Shown in pieces: positions 50,090-63,100 of a stretch of DNA of 64,000 bases. The DNA is taken from NCBI GenBank assembly GCA_027563935.2, contig CM050448.1:119157493-119221492 (forward strand). The letters are read 5' to 3'. The notes beneath the pieces are model-generated. The model saw only the letters and a list, made by a program, of their open reading frames with translations. It was not told the origin of the DNA and made no database searches. The stretch's first letter is position 1, and each line of letters begins with the position of its first letter. Position numbers and translations under genes: made by a program. The stretch is from Costus lasius (lineage: Eukaryota; Streptophyta; Magnoliopsida; Zingiberales; Costaceae).

Positions 50090-51174
50090 AGCGCCATGTC
50101 CCACGTGTTACCGACTTTCTTGAACTTTGCAAGATGCCCCCTCGCTTTCATGCAGAATATTAGTTTGGTACACGGAGATGAATTATGTTTTTGTTTTCTC
50201 GAATTGAAAAAGTACTTCCGATGTCTTCGATTGGACAGGCAAGCCAGCTCATGGGCAGTCGGATTTAATCATAACGCTGTTAGAATTAGATGGACTTGGA
50301 CCACTTGGTTGTAATTTGAGCTATTTATTTTTAAAAGCACTTTTGGACCCGACCCGATTAAAAAAAAGTTAAAGTCGGAATGTTCCTGGTGGCTTAAAGC
50401 CGCTTTGCAGTGTGAAATCCTTCAAAGATCAAAATGTTATTCAAGCTTTACTTCTTCAAAAGAGAAGTTGGAATGTTCCTTTGAAACTTGTTTCTTGTTT
50501 TTATTGTTTAATTGTAATATTTAAAATATTAATTTTAGCAATATTATAAAAATATAAATACACCATGCAATAACGAATAATTTAATCAAACATTATATCG
50601 GTTTTTTTCGTAGATTTCCAAACATAACGGGTTGAAAATAAATTCGGATCTAAACTAAAATAAATTTATTTGTTTAAATTTTAAGTTTAGTATAAATTTG
50701 TTCACAATATTAAGCAAATACGTTATACGTATCTTTTCGCGGCAATTAATTCACCTAATTAATTATATTAATTTAAATTTAAATAGCATATCTTAATTAT
50801 TAATTTATTATGTGCATTTTTTTTCTAGAATATTCCGCTTTCGCTATTCGACTAAATTATAAATTTCCTTTTTGAAAAAAGTCCTTTGAAGGGCATTTTG
50901 CTAAGTGCCTGCGAGAAGTTTGTCAGCTGACTACTCACTCATAAAGAGTCAAAAACACCCCGAACCGGTTCGGCACACCCGATAAATCGGTAGGTAAGAT
51001 ACACAGACAAAGAGGGCTCGCGGAGAAGACGACCACTGGAGATCCTGCTCCCTCGTTGAATCAGTCAACCTCGTGGGAGAGAGGGTTTTTGGAATTCGGA
51101 GGAGCGGAAGGGGAATTGGAAAGCGGTGCTTCTTGGTTGGGGATTTGCTGGATCGGGCGGCGGGGGAGCCAGCG
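50090..51174. other. divergent intergenic region before SEC6
   Basis: About 1.1 kb between the two divergent starts. It is AT-rich in the middle and GC-richer within 180 bases of the SEC6 start, which should be its 5' leader. An in-frame ATG at 51073 precedes the chosen SEC6 start, but the peptide before residue 1 (MGERVFGIRR...) does not look like the family. Confidence 0.5.
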
Positions 51175-54100
51175 ATGGAAGATCTGGGCATCGAGGCGAA
51201 GGAGGCCGCCGTACGGGAGGTGGCCAAGGTCCTCTCGCTCTCGGACCTCTTGGCCTCCATCGCCTCCATCAAATCCGACTACCTTTCCCGTCAACAGGTC
51301 AGGTTTATAACTCAACCATTTTGATCCCGCTCGATTCTCCAGGAACCCAAACATTGCAGTAGCTACTGTAAAAAATATGGCCTGTTTATGTGTCGGAGAT
51401 AAGTGTGATAAAATAATTCACATTTGTTGTTTTAATTGACTTCTAGGAGATCCTTTGGCGATCATTGTATTTGGTAGAGGAAATAAGCTGAAATTATTAG
51501 CAGTTGGGAAATTTTCATTAGTTTATTTTTGCGTGTAAAATAAAATAAAATTAACCCGTCAATTTTGGATCGAATTCAAGATTTTTCCTTGATAGGTATC
51601 TGGAGGGAATTGGCATGTAGGAGTGCCGCGATTCAAGAAAAGGTCGTGCAATAAATAGTGTTTTTGTGTCTCAATCTCTACGATGCCTCTAGAATAGTCC
51701 ACTTGATGTTTGGAAGCTCTTTGATCAAGTCGAGACGGAGTGTGTATAAATTTATCAAAGGAGAGATTTTGATAGGTCGACTGAGTTCATCATACTACAA
51801 GATTTTGAAGTCTTGTGCCTAATGCAGAAAAAATATGTTAGATGCATGTAACGAGAGCACGTGCCTCCAATCTTGAATATATGTATCCAGACAAACAATA
51901 GCTAATTGCCTATTTTTTTTGTTTAAACTTCATTATGCAATGTACTATTTTTTATGCTTGTACTAGTTTTGTTGTGCTAGTAGGGGTGACCGAACTCAGG
52001 GCAGTTATTTTGAAGCGAACCAATCTAATCGGTGTGGGAAAAACCAAGAACCTGTTGAACCGATTAACCGATTATGATTTTTTGGTACGGCTAATCGTAT
52101 TTTTTATATATAAAATAAAAATATTTAAAATTATAAACTAATTTAAGATAAAAAAATATAAATATTTTCAGTTAATCGTTAGTATTTGGTGGTTAACCAG
52201 TTTGGTTGATTATATAAATATAATTATATTTATATATAAATAAATATTTTATATTAAAATATATTATATACCGATATATATAGATAAATATTTTATATAA
52301 ATATATATTATATATCGGTTTGGTCGGTTAAATGGTAATTCAGCCAAGTCCCGAACCCGTAATCGGTCAATTGGTAGAAAAACTGACCACTTAAGGAATT
52401 GCTCGATTTCGTTAACTGGAAAGCCAGTTCGGTTAACTTTCAACTGTTTTTTTACACACCCCAATTGTCAGTGGCATTGATAGGTTGGTTTTGAATCTTG
52501 AATATAGATGAAGGAATTTGTCGTGCACTGATAAATAACTTCATTTACCGAGATATGACAATTTGGTATGATAAACATGCACTATAACAAAATCCATCCA
52601 TAACTTACAAAACTATCATAAGAATCCAACATCATTAAGATCATATAATCTCTGTAAGAAAATCTTCAAAACCAATTCGAAAAGCTTAATTAAAAACTAT
52701 TAGAGTTTATAACTTATTATTCGACTGTCCAACTATAAAAATAAACATAAGAGAGTTACATCAACTCATGTCAAGATAAAAGAAAAATAGTAAATATACA
52801 AAAATCACTAGTGACTCTCCAAAGAAACTTCTAGTTTATCTATCCATCTCTAGACTGCACCTGATCGGTACCTGGAGGCAAAACAAGGGGTTAGCCAAAG
52901 TAGCTAAGTAGAGATTTTAAGAATATGAATGTGTGCTAAAAAATGAACTCTATGCACTACATGAGTACCATATTATGTGTAAATAAATATAACATGAACC
53001 ATATACATCCTATCTCATCAAAATGGAGCTGTTCATAGTCACAAAAATTGCATTACGCGTCGCACTCTAATAAGAGTGGTTCTACTCCCAAACTCAAAAA
53101 GTGGAACAACTGTCATCAGACAGCTCGATAGTATTGTGTCCAATACTTGGAAACTCCAGTATTGTAATAGCCTACTACATAGTCGGCGCTATGGTCTAAT
53201 CCGTGACCTCACCGACGGATCTCCAACCTCCACATATGGTGCGCACGCTCAAAGCGTGCAATATCAAATCTCAACACACCATACAATACCATATAACAAA
53301 ACATGTGTATGATAACCATATCGTTTCATAAATGTTTGCTCAAAAACAGATAAAATATGCCTTTATATTCTCATTTTGTGATAACAAATTAATCATCAAT
53401 CACGCCACTATATGCACCAATGATATTAATACGAGCACGAAAAGTATAAGAAACAAGTCAAAGCAGGTAGAAGCAAAAGGTTTGGTGTCTAAGTACAAGG
53501 CTTAACACCGTACAAGAGAATAAAGGTAGGATCCCTACTTGAAAGTAAAGTCTTCTGTCACAAAATAATTCACTAGTACTCCACCTCCGGCATGTCTAGT
53601 CTCTAAGTTCGAGTTACCTTACAATAATATAAGCTAAAAAAAATAGTATTAATTATCATCTAATTCTAACCACCAAGCATATCTAAAAAAACAATAAAAT
53701 ATTTCTACCATTAATGCTTCTAACCATGATTTTTACAAATTATGATAGAATTTGTTTATGATCATACTGAGCAAGGAGCTCCTTTTCTTCCCTTCTTGGT
53801 GTACACTGTGGACATTCTCTTAACTAAGCATCTCGTTTGTCTTTATTTTGATTCTTCATCATATTCAATTTTGGTGAGTTAAGAAGTTAACTTTTTTTCC
53901 TCTTCTCTACTTCCAGGCAAATGATGCCCAACTCAGCACAATGATAGCAGAGCAGGTAGGAAGCATAGTACCCCAATTGAAATGTCAACAGTTAATTTTG
54001 AGTGTCATTTCCAGATTCGCTGGACAGAGAATGTCAATCAAGAAGCTTTTGTTCTCTTGTCATCATGAAATTTATGATATTTGTTTTTAAAATTGTTGAA

Positions 54101-57100
54101 TAGTCTCTGTATATGAAATTATTAGACACTAGATACATATACTTTTACAGGTTGAGCAAGCAGATAAGGGCATCGATGCACTGTCTTTGAGTCAGAAAAC
54201 AATAAATCAGATTCGTGAAAATTTTTTGTCCATTGAAAAGTATGCCCATACTATCTACTTTATTTTTCTGTCATAGTACCATCTGAGTCCAATGGCTAAT
54301 CCTTATTGGTTACAACAAACAGGTTGTGCCACGAATGCCAAACACTCATTGATAACCACGATAAGATTAAGCTTCTTAGCAATGTTAGAAACAACTTGAA
54401 TATGACTTTGAAGGTTGGCTCACAGATACTCTGGCCTTTAAGAAACGCCTTCCTTCTGAATATTGATTTTAATGAGCTCTATCATGTAACCTCTTGCTAC
54501 TTATAGGATGTTGGAGGGATGATGTCAATTTCTGTTGAAGCTGCTGCAGCTCATGATTCTTTAAGTGATGATAAAGAGCTCATTCACACATTTGAGGTTC
54601 TAGAATTTCCTTGTAACTATAACTTAGCATATGGCCGAGATCCATTGATTGGCTGTGTTCTTATCATACTTTGAACTCTAAGATTCTTATCTGTTATTTA
54701 TGCTGCTTTATGATTCTTCTTATTGTGGAGATAGAGATTAACAGCACTAGATGGTAAAAGACGGTTTGCTTTAGCAGCAGCAGCATCTCACAAGGAAGAG
54801 GTTGGAAGGCTGAGGTGAAAATCTCTTTCATTTGATTGTCCTATTGACATTTTTCTTTAAACAAGTCTATGCCTATTTGTCTCATCTTGCGAACTTGGCA
54901 TATCTTGCATATGCTTTACATTGCTTAAGGAATTACTATTTCTGTGCATACAATTTTATCTAATCGATTCGGTGCTATTGCCTGGTCACTCCAGACCTTG
55001 CTTTTTTCTGACTCTAGTGTCATGTCTATCCATACTAGGGAGAAAAATAGGTAAGCATTTACTTCTTACATTGTGGTGGAATGGGATAATTAACTAATTG
55101 GGACAAAAGTTAAATATAGCAGTACCTAACTAGCTTAAAAGAATGCTTGTCCGTGACTAGAATTGTTGTAATTCCATTTTAAACATGAAATATATATTGT
55201 TGCAATTGAAAGTACGAAATTATTAAGAATTGGATGCAATCCACTGCGGTGCAATAAAACGGTATCTATCCTTCTTGAAAATTTTCTTCTTGTTTTAGTT
55301 TCAATTATTTTATATGTCTATTTCCTAATATATAAACTATAAAGAAATAGGAGGACCCCTCTGGATCATCTTTAAGGTCAATTTACTTGAAAATTTAATT
55401 TAAATGTCAATTTAAATTAAATTGATATCGTACTTCTATTTTTGCTGTCTTATTGTAGGATCAAATTTGTGCTGTTCTTGAGAAACCAAAGAGAAGTAGT
55501 TGGAGAACTTGAAACAATATGAGAATTAGAGAGAGTTTTAAAGAGACTGGGTGAACTTAAAAAAAAAGAATTATGAATTGGATGACAAGTGAAGAGAAGA
55601 AGAGGAGGATGTACTTAGATTTAGATCAGCCATAAAAACCAGAAAAATAACCAAAATAGCGACTAGAATCCTCTAGGTGGGGAAAGCCTTTGTCATACAC
55701 AAAATTTTTGGTGAAGGTGCTGAATCAATTGTTGATAATTGAAAAAGGTTTGTCAAAATGTCAAATTACTGGCTTTTTAGTGGATAATTGTACTGCCAAT
55801 TTTAAGTTGCAGACACTGAAATTTCTACCATCCAACTTGCTCAAAAGATAGCAAGGCAATATTTGGAATAGCTAAATGGGTACAGAGCTTTAGTATCAAT
55901 TGGAGTACCTTCTAGTATTAGGCTAGATCTATCACTTGTGTCATCCAAATGCACTTTAAGATGATATAAAAGGCTAGTTGAAACCGCCGGAGCGTACCGG
56001 AGCGGTATGGTACCGGCGTACCGTCCGGTACATGGCGGAACCCTAGCGAGCGGAAGTGAGGCTGGCGGGCAACGAGGTGAGCGGAGGCACGGCTGGCGGG
56101 CGTAGGAAGGAAGCTTCCGCTGTGTCGCTTCGTTCGAAGCATCTGGCGGCGTCGGAAGCTTCGTTCGAAGCATCTGGCGGCGAACGAAGCTTCCAGCCCC
56201 GCCAAACCTCCGCCTCTGCCACCTAGCCGCCGCCAAAGCTCCCTCCGCCTGCAGCCGCTGCGTCTGCCGCCGTTTTGCCCGGAGCCGTGCTCCGAGGCTG
56301 GTTCCGAAGCCGTCGCCACGCCGGACCGGTACTGTACCAGACGGTACGGAACGGTTTTACAATCCTTGAGTTGAACAAGTATTCAAAGTCTATTCCAAGT
56401 ATTCTTTCCACCTTACTGTTATTTCATTTTATGTTTAAAAATGTATTCTGATTTATGATTTAAAATAACTGCACTTTTCTTAGTAAGTTCTTAATATTTG
56501 ATTGTACCTGACCATCCTTCATTACTTGATGTTTTCCTGATGATAGTCATTTACTTACAGGGAGTACTTTGAAGATGTAGATCGGACTTGGGAAACATTT
56601 GAAAAAACATTATGGGGCCATATCCTGAACTTTTTTGTTTTGGCTAAAGAAAGGTAAATTGTAGAATGATAAAAGTTATTTTAACTTATTCAAGGATAAA
56701 TTTTTTTTAGGGGGTTCGCACTACTGTGACAATAAGTGATGCCATTTTGGGGGCTTCAAAAACTTTTATTGAACTCCTTGAAGGGGATTGTGTAAATGAG
56801 TTTCTTAAAAATTCTATATTGTGTGCATCCTAAATGAGATATTTGACCATTTTCCACGGCTTTTGATTGGTTACAACTTTCGTGTATTTTTTGAGTATAT
56901 TTTTTGATCAAAAGCTTCAAGAGAAAACACATAATCATTATGGTATGAAACGAAACTAATAGCTATTAATTCATTATACTAATGCTTTTAATCTTAGTTA
57001 ACAGTAGGTAGTAAGTGCGGTACAAACCCATTGGAGATAAACTGGTATACGGAACTATTGTGTTGATACACTTGGTTGAAGAGTTGGTAGATTTGGTAGA

Positions 57101-60100
57101 TATTAGTATGAGATCTGAACTGTAGGCAGGTGCAAATTGAGATTACAAATCTTTGATTATATTAGATATGCTTCTAAATTTAGTTGTTTTAATATTTTAG
57201 GGATTGTAGGAGTTCTATTGCATTATTTTAATGACTAGTATTTGTTAGTCTGCTTTAGGGTTCTTCTCAATTATAAATTTGTTCGCTATCCTTACGTTCA
57301 CAGTATGGTAACATATTTTCCTTGACCATCTCAATTGCAGTCTCTAAATTAGGTAATCTTGGCAATTATATTGCCGCCTTTAGGAATTATATTAAATGCC
57401 TATCAAACATCTTGGAGGTGCATGTTCAATTATCATGTAGTATTTGGACAAACAAAATTTTGGACCCAACTGTGAACTCGAGGCTTTATTTGTAATTTTA
57501 TATCTTTATGTCTTGAAGTTTAAACAAAAATGATGAAGCCAAATGAGGTAAGGAGTGAATGCAACAAAAAGGGGATAATGATAGGAGTTAGTCTTTGTTA
57601 GCCTAACTGAACGAAATGATTAGAATTAATATAGACAATGAGAATACCAAGGAAACAAAAATCGATTTGAACTACTTGGTATGGGCGGCACATACCGATC
57701 CAAGGTGAGTATATATATATATATATATATATACATATATACATATAATTTACATAGATAATATATATGTAATAGATATGTATGGATATGTATATATGTA
57801 TACATATGTATATTTGCATATATGTATGTTTGTATATATATATACATATACACGTACTCATACTTAATATATATATATATACATAGATATGTATACAGTA
57901 TACACATAGATATACTTATATACATATTCATTTACCATATATGTATATGTATATACACACACATATACACACACATACATATATTTATATACATATATGA
58001 TAAATAGTTGTTATGTACGTAGATATCGATGCATATACACACATACATATACATATACATACACATACACATATTTATATACATGTATATTTATCATATA
58101 TATATATATATATGTGTGTATGTGTATGTATATGTATGTGTGTGTATATATATATATATATATGTATATGCATACATAGATATGTATGTACATACATATA
58201 CACACGTACTCAAAATTCTAGACTCCCTACTGAAAATTTTAGACTCCTTGTAATACAACCTTCAGTTTCTCTTCATTGTATATCCTTTTCTCCTTTCCAC
58301 TATATTAATAAAATCCCTGATGAAGTACTTAAAACTTTCAAGAGTAGAAATGTGATTCAAACTCTAAATGTCTAAATGTACTAAAGCAATGTTTGTAGAT
58401 CCGGTGCAATTGAATGTACCAGTTGTCGGTTGGATCGGTACATACTAGTCTTGTCGAATCGGTACATACCGGTCTTACTGGTCGTCGGTCGGACTAGTAC
58501 ATACCGGTCTTACCGGATGAAAATCCAATGGAATCAAGCAGTGCGGCGGAAGAAAAAAAGAAGAAAGAATAAGTAGTGGAAGAAGAAGAGGAAGAGAAAG
58601 AAGAAAGGGAAGAAGAACATCGTTTGGCAAGCACTTGCGTCCGTTGCTTGTCGCTCATGCCCGTTGCTGCCCGCCCTTCTTCCTCTCCTTCCTCTCCTTC
58701 CTCTCCTTCTTCCTCTCTTCTCCTCTTCTCTTTCCTTCTCCTTCTCCCGTTGCTCGATCTGCTGATCCGGCTACTCCGTTTCCATGGTCTGGTCCGAACC
58801 TTCACTGAACCTGGACTGGTTTAAGAACCTCATACTATGACTAGTGGTACTCTATGAAAATGAGACATAATGGTAGTAGGAAACAATTGTAACGAGAGAA
58901 TTTCCTGAAATTTGGTGGGAGAAGGATGCCTTAGCCAATAGTGAAGGACAAATGGAGCATGTGTCAATCAATCAACAAGACATAGACTCCTCTGGACATG
59001 GTTGCCACTAATTCTTTCTTATGTTTGTAGATCTTAAAATGGTACAATAAGTATAAAAAGAAACCGAACGTTTCATATGAGAGACTAATGCAAAAATATT
59101 TACTAGAAATTTTGGAACATATTACATATAAAGGAAAAGGGTTTTGAATACGGGTATGTACCTAGTGGTAAGCCTAGTATTTAGTGGTTTGATCATAACC
59201 TAAAACACAGGCCCCTTGTATATTGGCCTTGTATATTGGGTTATGCTATCGATATTAAATATAATATTTTGTAACGTAATATAGTGTATCATGTGTCAGG
59301 ACATATGAGTTGGTATACTAGTATATGCCGATCTGAGCTATAACTTGTATACTAGCTTGGATCAATACTTTGAATTTTATACCACGGTGAAAATTGAACT
59401 CGTATTACTAATAGTGATAGAGAACTATCCATAATAGACAAAAACACAATATATAGAGTGTAAGATGCTAAAATCAATTACAATTGTTTGTTATATAAGA
59501 GAAAATATCGAACTTTAAGATCCTAGAAACTATAGAAGAGGCCAAGGAGGATAACTGAAGTAGATTCCTCTAAATTAGAGTGGGCCGAGTTAGATGATTT
59601 TACTCCATAACTAAGATTGTCAAATATAAACAATAAAATACAAGGTTTAAAATACTGTACTAGTTATAGACTTATAGTAGCAGTATTGTACTGACACATA
59701 ATACCATTTGGTATCACTTGGACTGGTATTTTATATATATACTATGTGATATAATCCTTATATTGGATTGTTACTGATCATGTTTTATCTACTGGTGTAG
59801 GGTCAGACTGTCATACTTGGCTTATTGCCACTATAAACAAATATCAGTGTTGTGTGTGATTCAATTATTATAAGTAAAACAACAAGAGTATATATGATAT
59901 GAATATTTGTATACTAGAAGCCTAACTCAATGAGTACCTCAATAAAAAAAATATATGCTAACCCATAACGTCCACTATCTAAAATGCCTTATTGATTATC
60001 ACGTACTTTCTTAATTGTGAATCAGAAGAGATTTTGTGAAACATAACACTGGGCAGATGTAATCTCATTTAAAACAGCTCACCTGTTCTCTGTGAATTGA

Positions 60101-63100
60101 TATTGATTCTGCAAATAAGTAAACAAAAGTGACGACAAAGATTGCACCATCGTTCTGGTTCATGATGATCTGTTTAACTGCTCTTAGATGGTCTGATTAA
60201 TATTCATTGCATTTCCCCTTTTATATCTGCCCTTTGAGATAATCTCTTTGAAGATGATTGCACTTGTTCGGTTATTCACGATTATTTTTTCCAGCATATC
60301 TATTTATCTTTTTTTCTGCATGCCTGTTCATATGAGCTTATCTTATCTTATTTCAGTTTTTGTTGTTTGGAATCCTTTAGTTTATGATATTTCTTATGCT
60401 AGCTTTTCTTGCATTGCAGTCCACAGACACTGGTGCGAGCCTTAAGGTATGGACATTGTTGGCATTCCAAGTTCAATTTATTAATCTTAATTGCTCATTG
60501 CTTTGTTGGTAACTTGCTCTCTCTGACTTGCTTATACTATACTATTTTCAACAGCAGAGGTTGTTTATCCGAAAAGTAAATCTCTATTCAACATAGTTTT
60601 GCTATCCAGATTGACCAAGTTGGCTATGGATAAACTTTGTTGGCTGTAGATCAATCAATGGTGAATAGATGTTGTTTGGGAAACCAAACATCTTATTTAT
60701 ACCCAGGTTTAAATAAAAGCTTATTAATATCTGCTTGGACTGGTACGATACATAGTACCAATTGGTTTTTGATACCACCAGAAAATTTCAAAAATAAACA
60801 AATTCAAAAAAGAGTATACTCTAAATGAGAAATTAGATGAATCTATGCAGCTTAAGTTAGACAATCCTTAGTCATTATGAAATCATTATTTTTCTAGAAT
60901 GCATCAACATATTGAAAACAAAAAAAGAAAACAGTCTAGGTGTTGTCTCTAGCTTCTTGCTATCAAGTATCAACCCCTAGTCGTGTATTATATGTGCTTG
61001 AAGTGATTAGGTACTTGGAGAAGAGATAAAATGTCTATTAAACTTTATTTCTTTTTTTAAAAATATTATTATTTTATTTCTTAATTGTTTATTTTTACTC
61101 TAATTTTCGAGATCCAATGTGACCAACACCATACTTGTTGAACAATTTCTTTTTTTTTAAAAAAAAAAATTATTATTTTATTACTTAATTGTTTATTTTT
61201 ACTCTAATTTTCTTGATCCCATATGACCAATACCATACTTGTTGAACAGTTCAATACTGATTTTGATACCTCTATCATGCTATTGAAGTGCTTTTACTCT
61301 GTGAATGATGATATATTGAATAGCAGTAAACTGTTGCTGAGTTTTTACAAAAGAAATATTTTGAGCATTTCTGTGTTATCCACAATATTTTGCACTGTCC
61401 TCTTTTGTCGCGGTTCATATAAGGTGATTGTTTGTTTTGTATTTTTATAAATATTGATAATTTGTCACCCACTTTCAAGTATATAAAAACCATGATGTTA
61501 CTCATTATACCATAAATGTAATTTGCATTTGAATTTATCTTTTCCTACAAAATCACTTATCGACTAGTGAGGTAAACTGATAACTGTTCAATAGATATGA
61601 TGAAGCAACTGAATAATCACTTCAGATTATCTTTTTGTAATAAGATAAAACATACGTATTACCACTTGTAAAAGCTAAAAATTATTTCTTTTTACATTTC
61701 ACACCGACAAGTATTTGGCATAAAGATAATACTTATTGGTTCAATGGTATTAGATTTACGTAGATTTTTAGTTTTAACTTAATAAATACTATTATTTCTT
61801 CCTTACCGCCATTTCCATTTGTAGCTACAGTCATCAGTTTTGTTAAATTTCATATGCTATGAGGATTATGGATTATGTAATTTAGCTAGTGATCCATAAA
61901 CTGCAATGTAGTGATCGATTGTACATTTCCATGATGTAATGGTCTAGAGTCATGCAACCTCAGTAATAAAATAATGTATTATTTCTTGGATCTGTTTATT
62001 GCTATTTGTGTAGTATTTGATAAAAACTAAAGGAACGTGTTTAATTATGTCTTTAATGGGCGTGTTACTCTTAGTCAAGAGCTTGACTGCCATATGAAGT
62101 GTTGATCTAGTTGGCTCTTGAGTTTTTTGGAGCTACCGAACCTTTCATGAAACAATCTGATCCACTCAGTGAACCAGATTCAGGTATATTTTTTTGACTG
62201 GCATATGCTGCTGTTTTAAATGTAATACAATTAGTAAAATAGTTGGCATTGATCTAATGTTTGCTGTTGATCTAAGTGGTCGCAAGTCAAGTTGAACACG
62301 GTTTTGGTGTCAAAGGACATGAGATCGAAACTCTCTATTTATTTTTCATTATCACTTTAAATGCTTAAGCTTTGGTCCTATGTAGCTAAAGAAGTGCGCT
62401 GCATCCTTGCTATTGGTCTTGCACTCATGTTTTTGAGTTCTCCAACTTCATCTTTTTTTTCTAATTCAGTTTTAGTTAATCCGGAAACTTTTCTGATCAA
62501 ATTTCTTAATTTTGTTATGGCAGAGTGATTGAAATGCAAGAAATATTAGATCAGCAATTGGCTGAGGAGGCTGCTGAGGCTGAGGGCGTTGATACGATGG
62601 CAACAATTACCAATCCTCGTAGACCTGGAAAGTATGTTGCTTTATATGTCATTATTGTTGACAAGTAAACTACCTATAGAGTTGTTTAATGGTGTATGAT
62701 TGCTCTCTTTCATCATTGCAAAATTTGAAATTCTTTTATTACCAAATTATTCTTTTCTTCATAGTTTGTCGTGCTTGTATAGCATAAGACAAGTAAATTA
62801 TAAAAGGTAATAATATTATAAAAAGCTTTAAACTTGTCTATTTGCTAGGACTATAAAACTATGATGTCAATTTCTAAATTTCTAGACCATAGGTTTTCAA
62901 TTTGCAAATTTGAAAAACCTATAGGGAATCAATGTTAGATATTTTTATCTGCTTACCTATGTTGTGATGAATTAAGTTTCGTTGTTCTTGGTCTTGTTTT
63001 ATACCCATATGGTATAGATTACCTTGACTCATGTAATTAATCTATCTCATTTACTCCACCTTAGTATTAGAGCACTATAACCATCTCTCTCTCTCTCCCC

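Noticed and set aside
55841..56411. Arg/Ala-rich minus-strand open frames of 131, 133 and 62 codons
   Set aside because: They lie within the GC-rich core of a non-autonomous repeat in a SEC6 intron and overlap one another in different frames.
57598..58253. Open frames made of I/Y/T/H/C/M residues
   Set aside because: They translate the TA/TATACA microsatellite on both strands.
58494..58824. Glu-rich and Ser/Leu-rich open frames
   Set aside because: Products of the AG/CT-rich core of a repeat element; no conserved domain.
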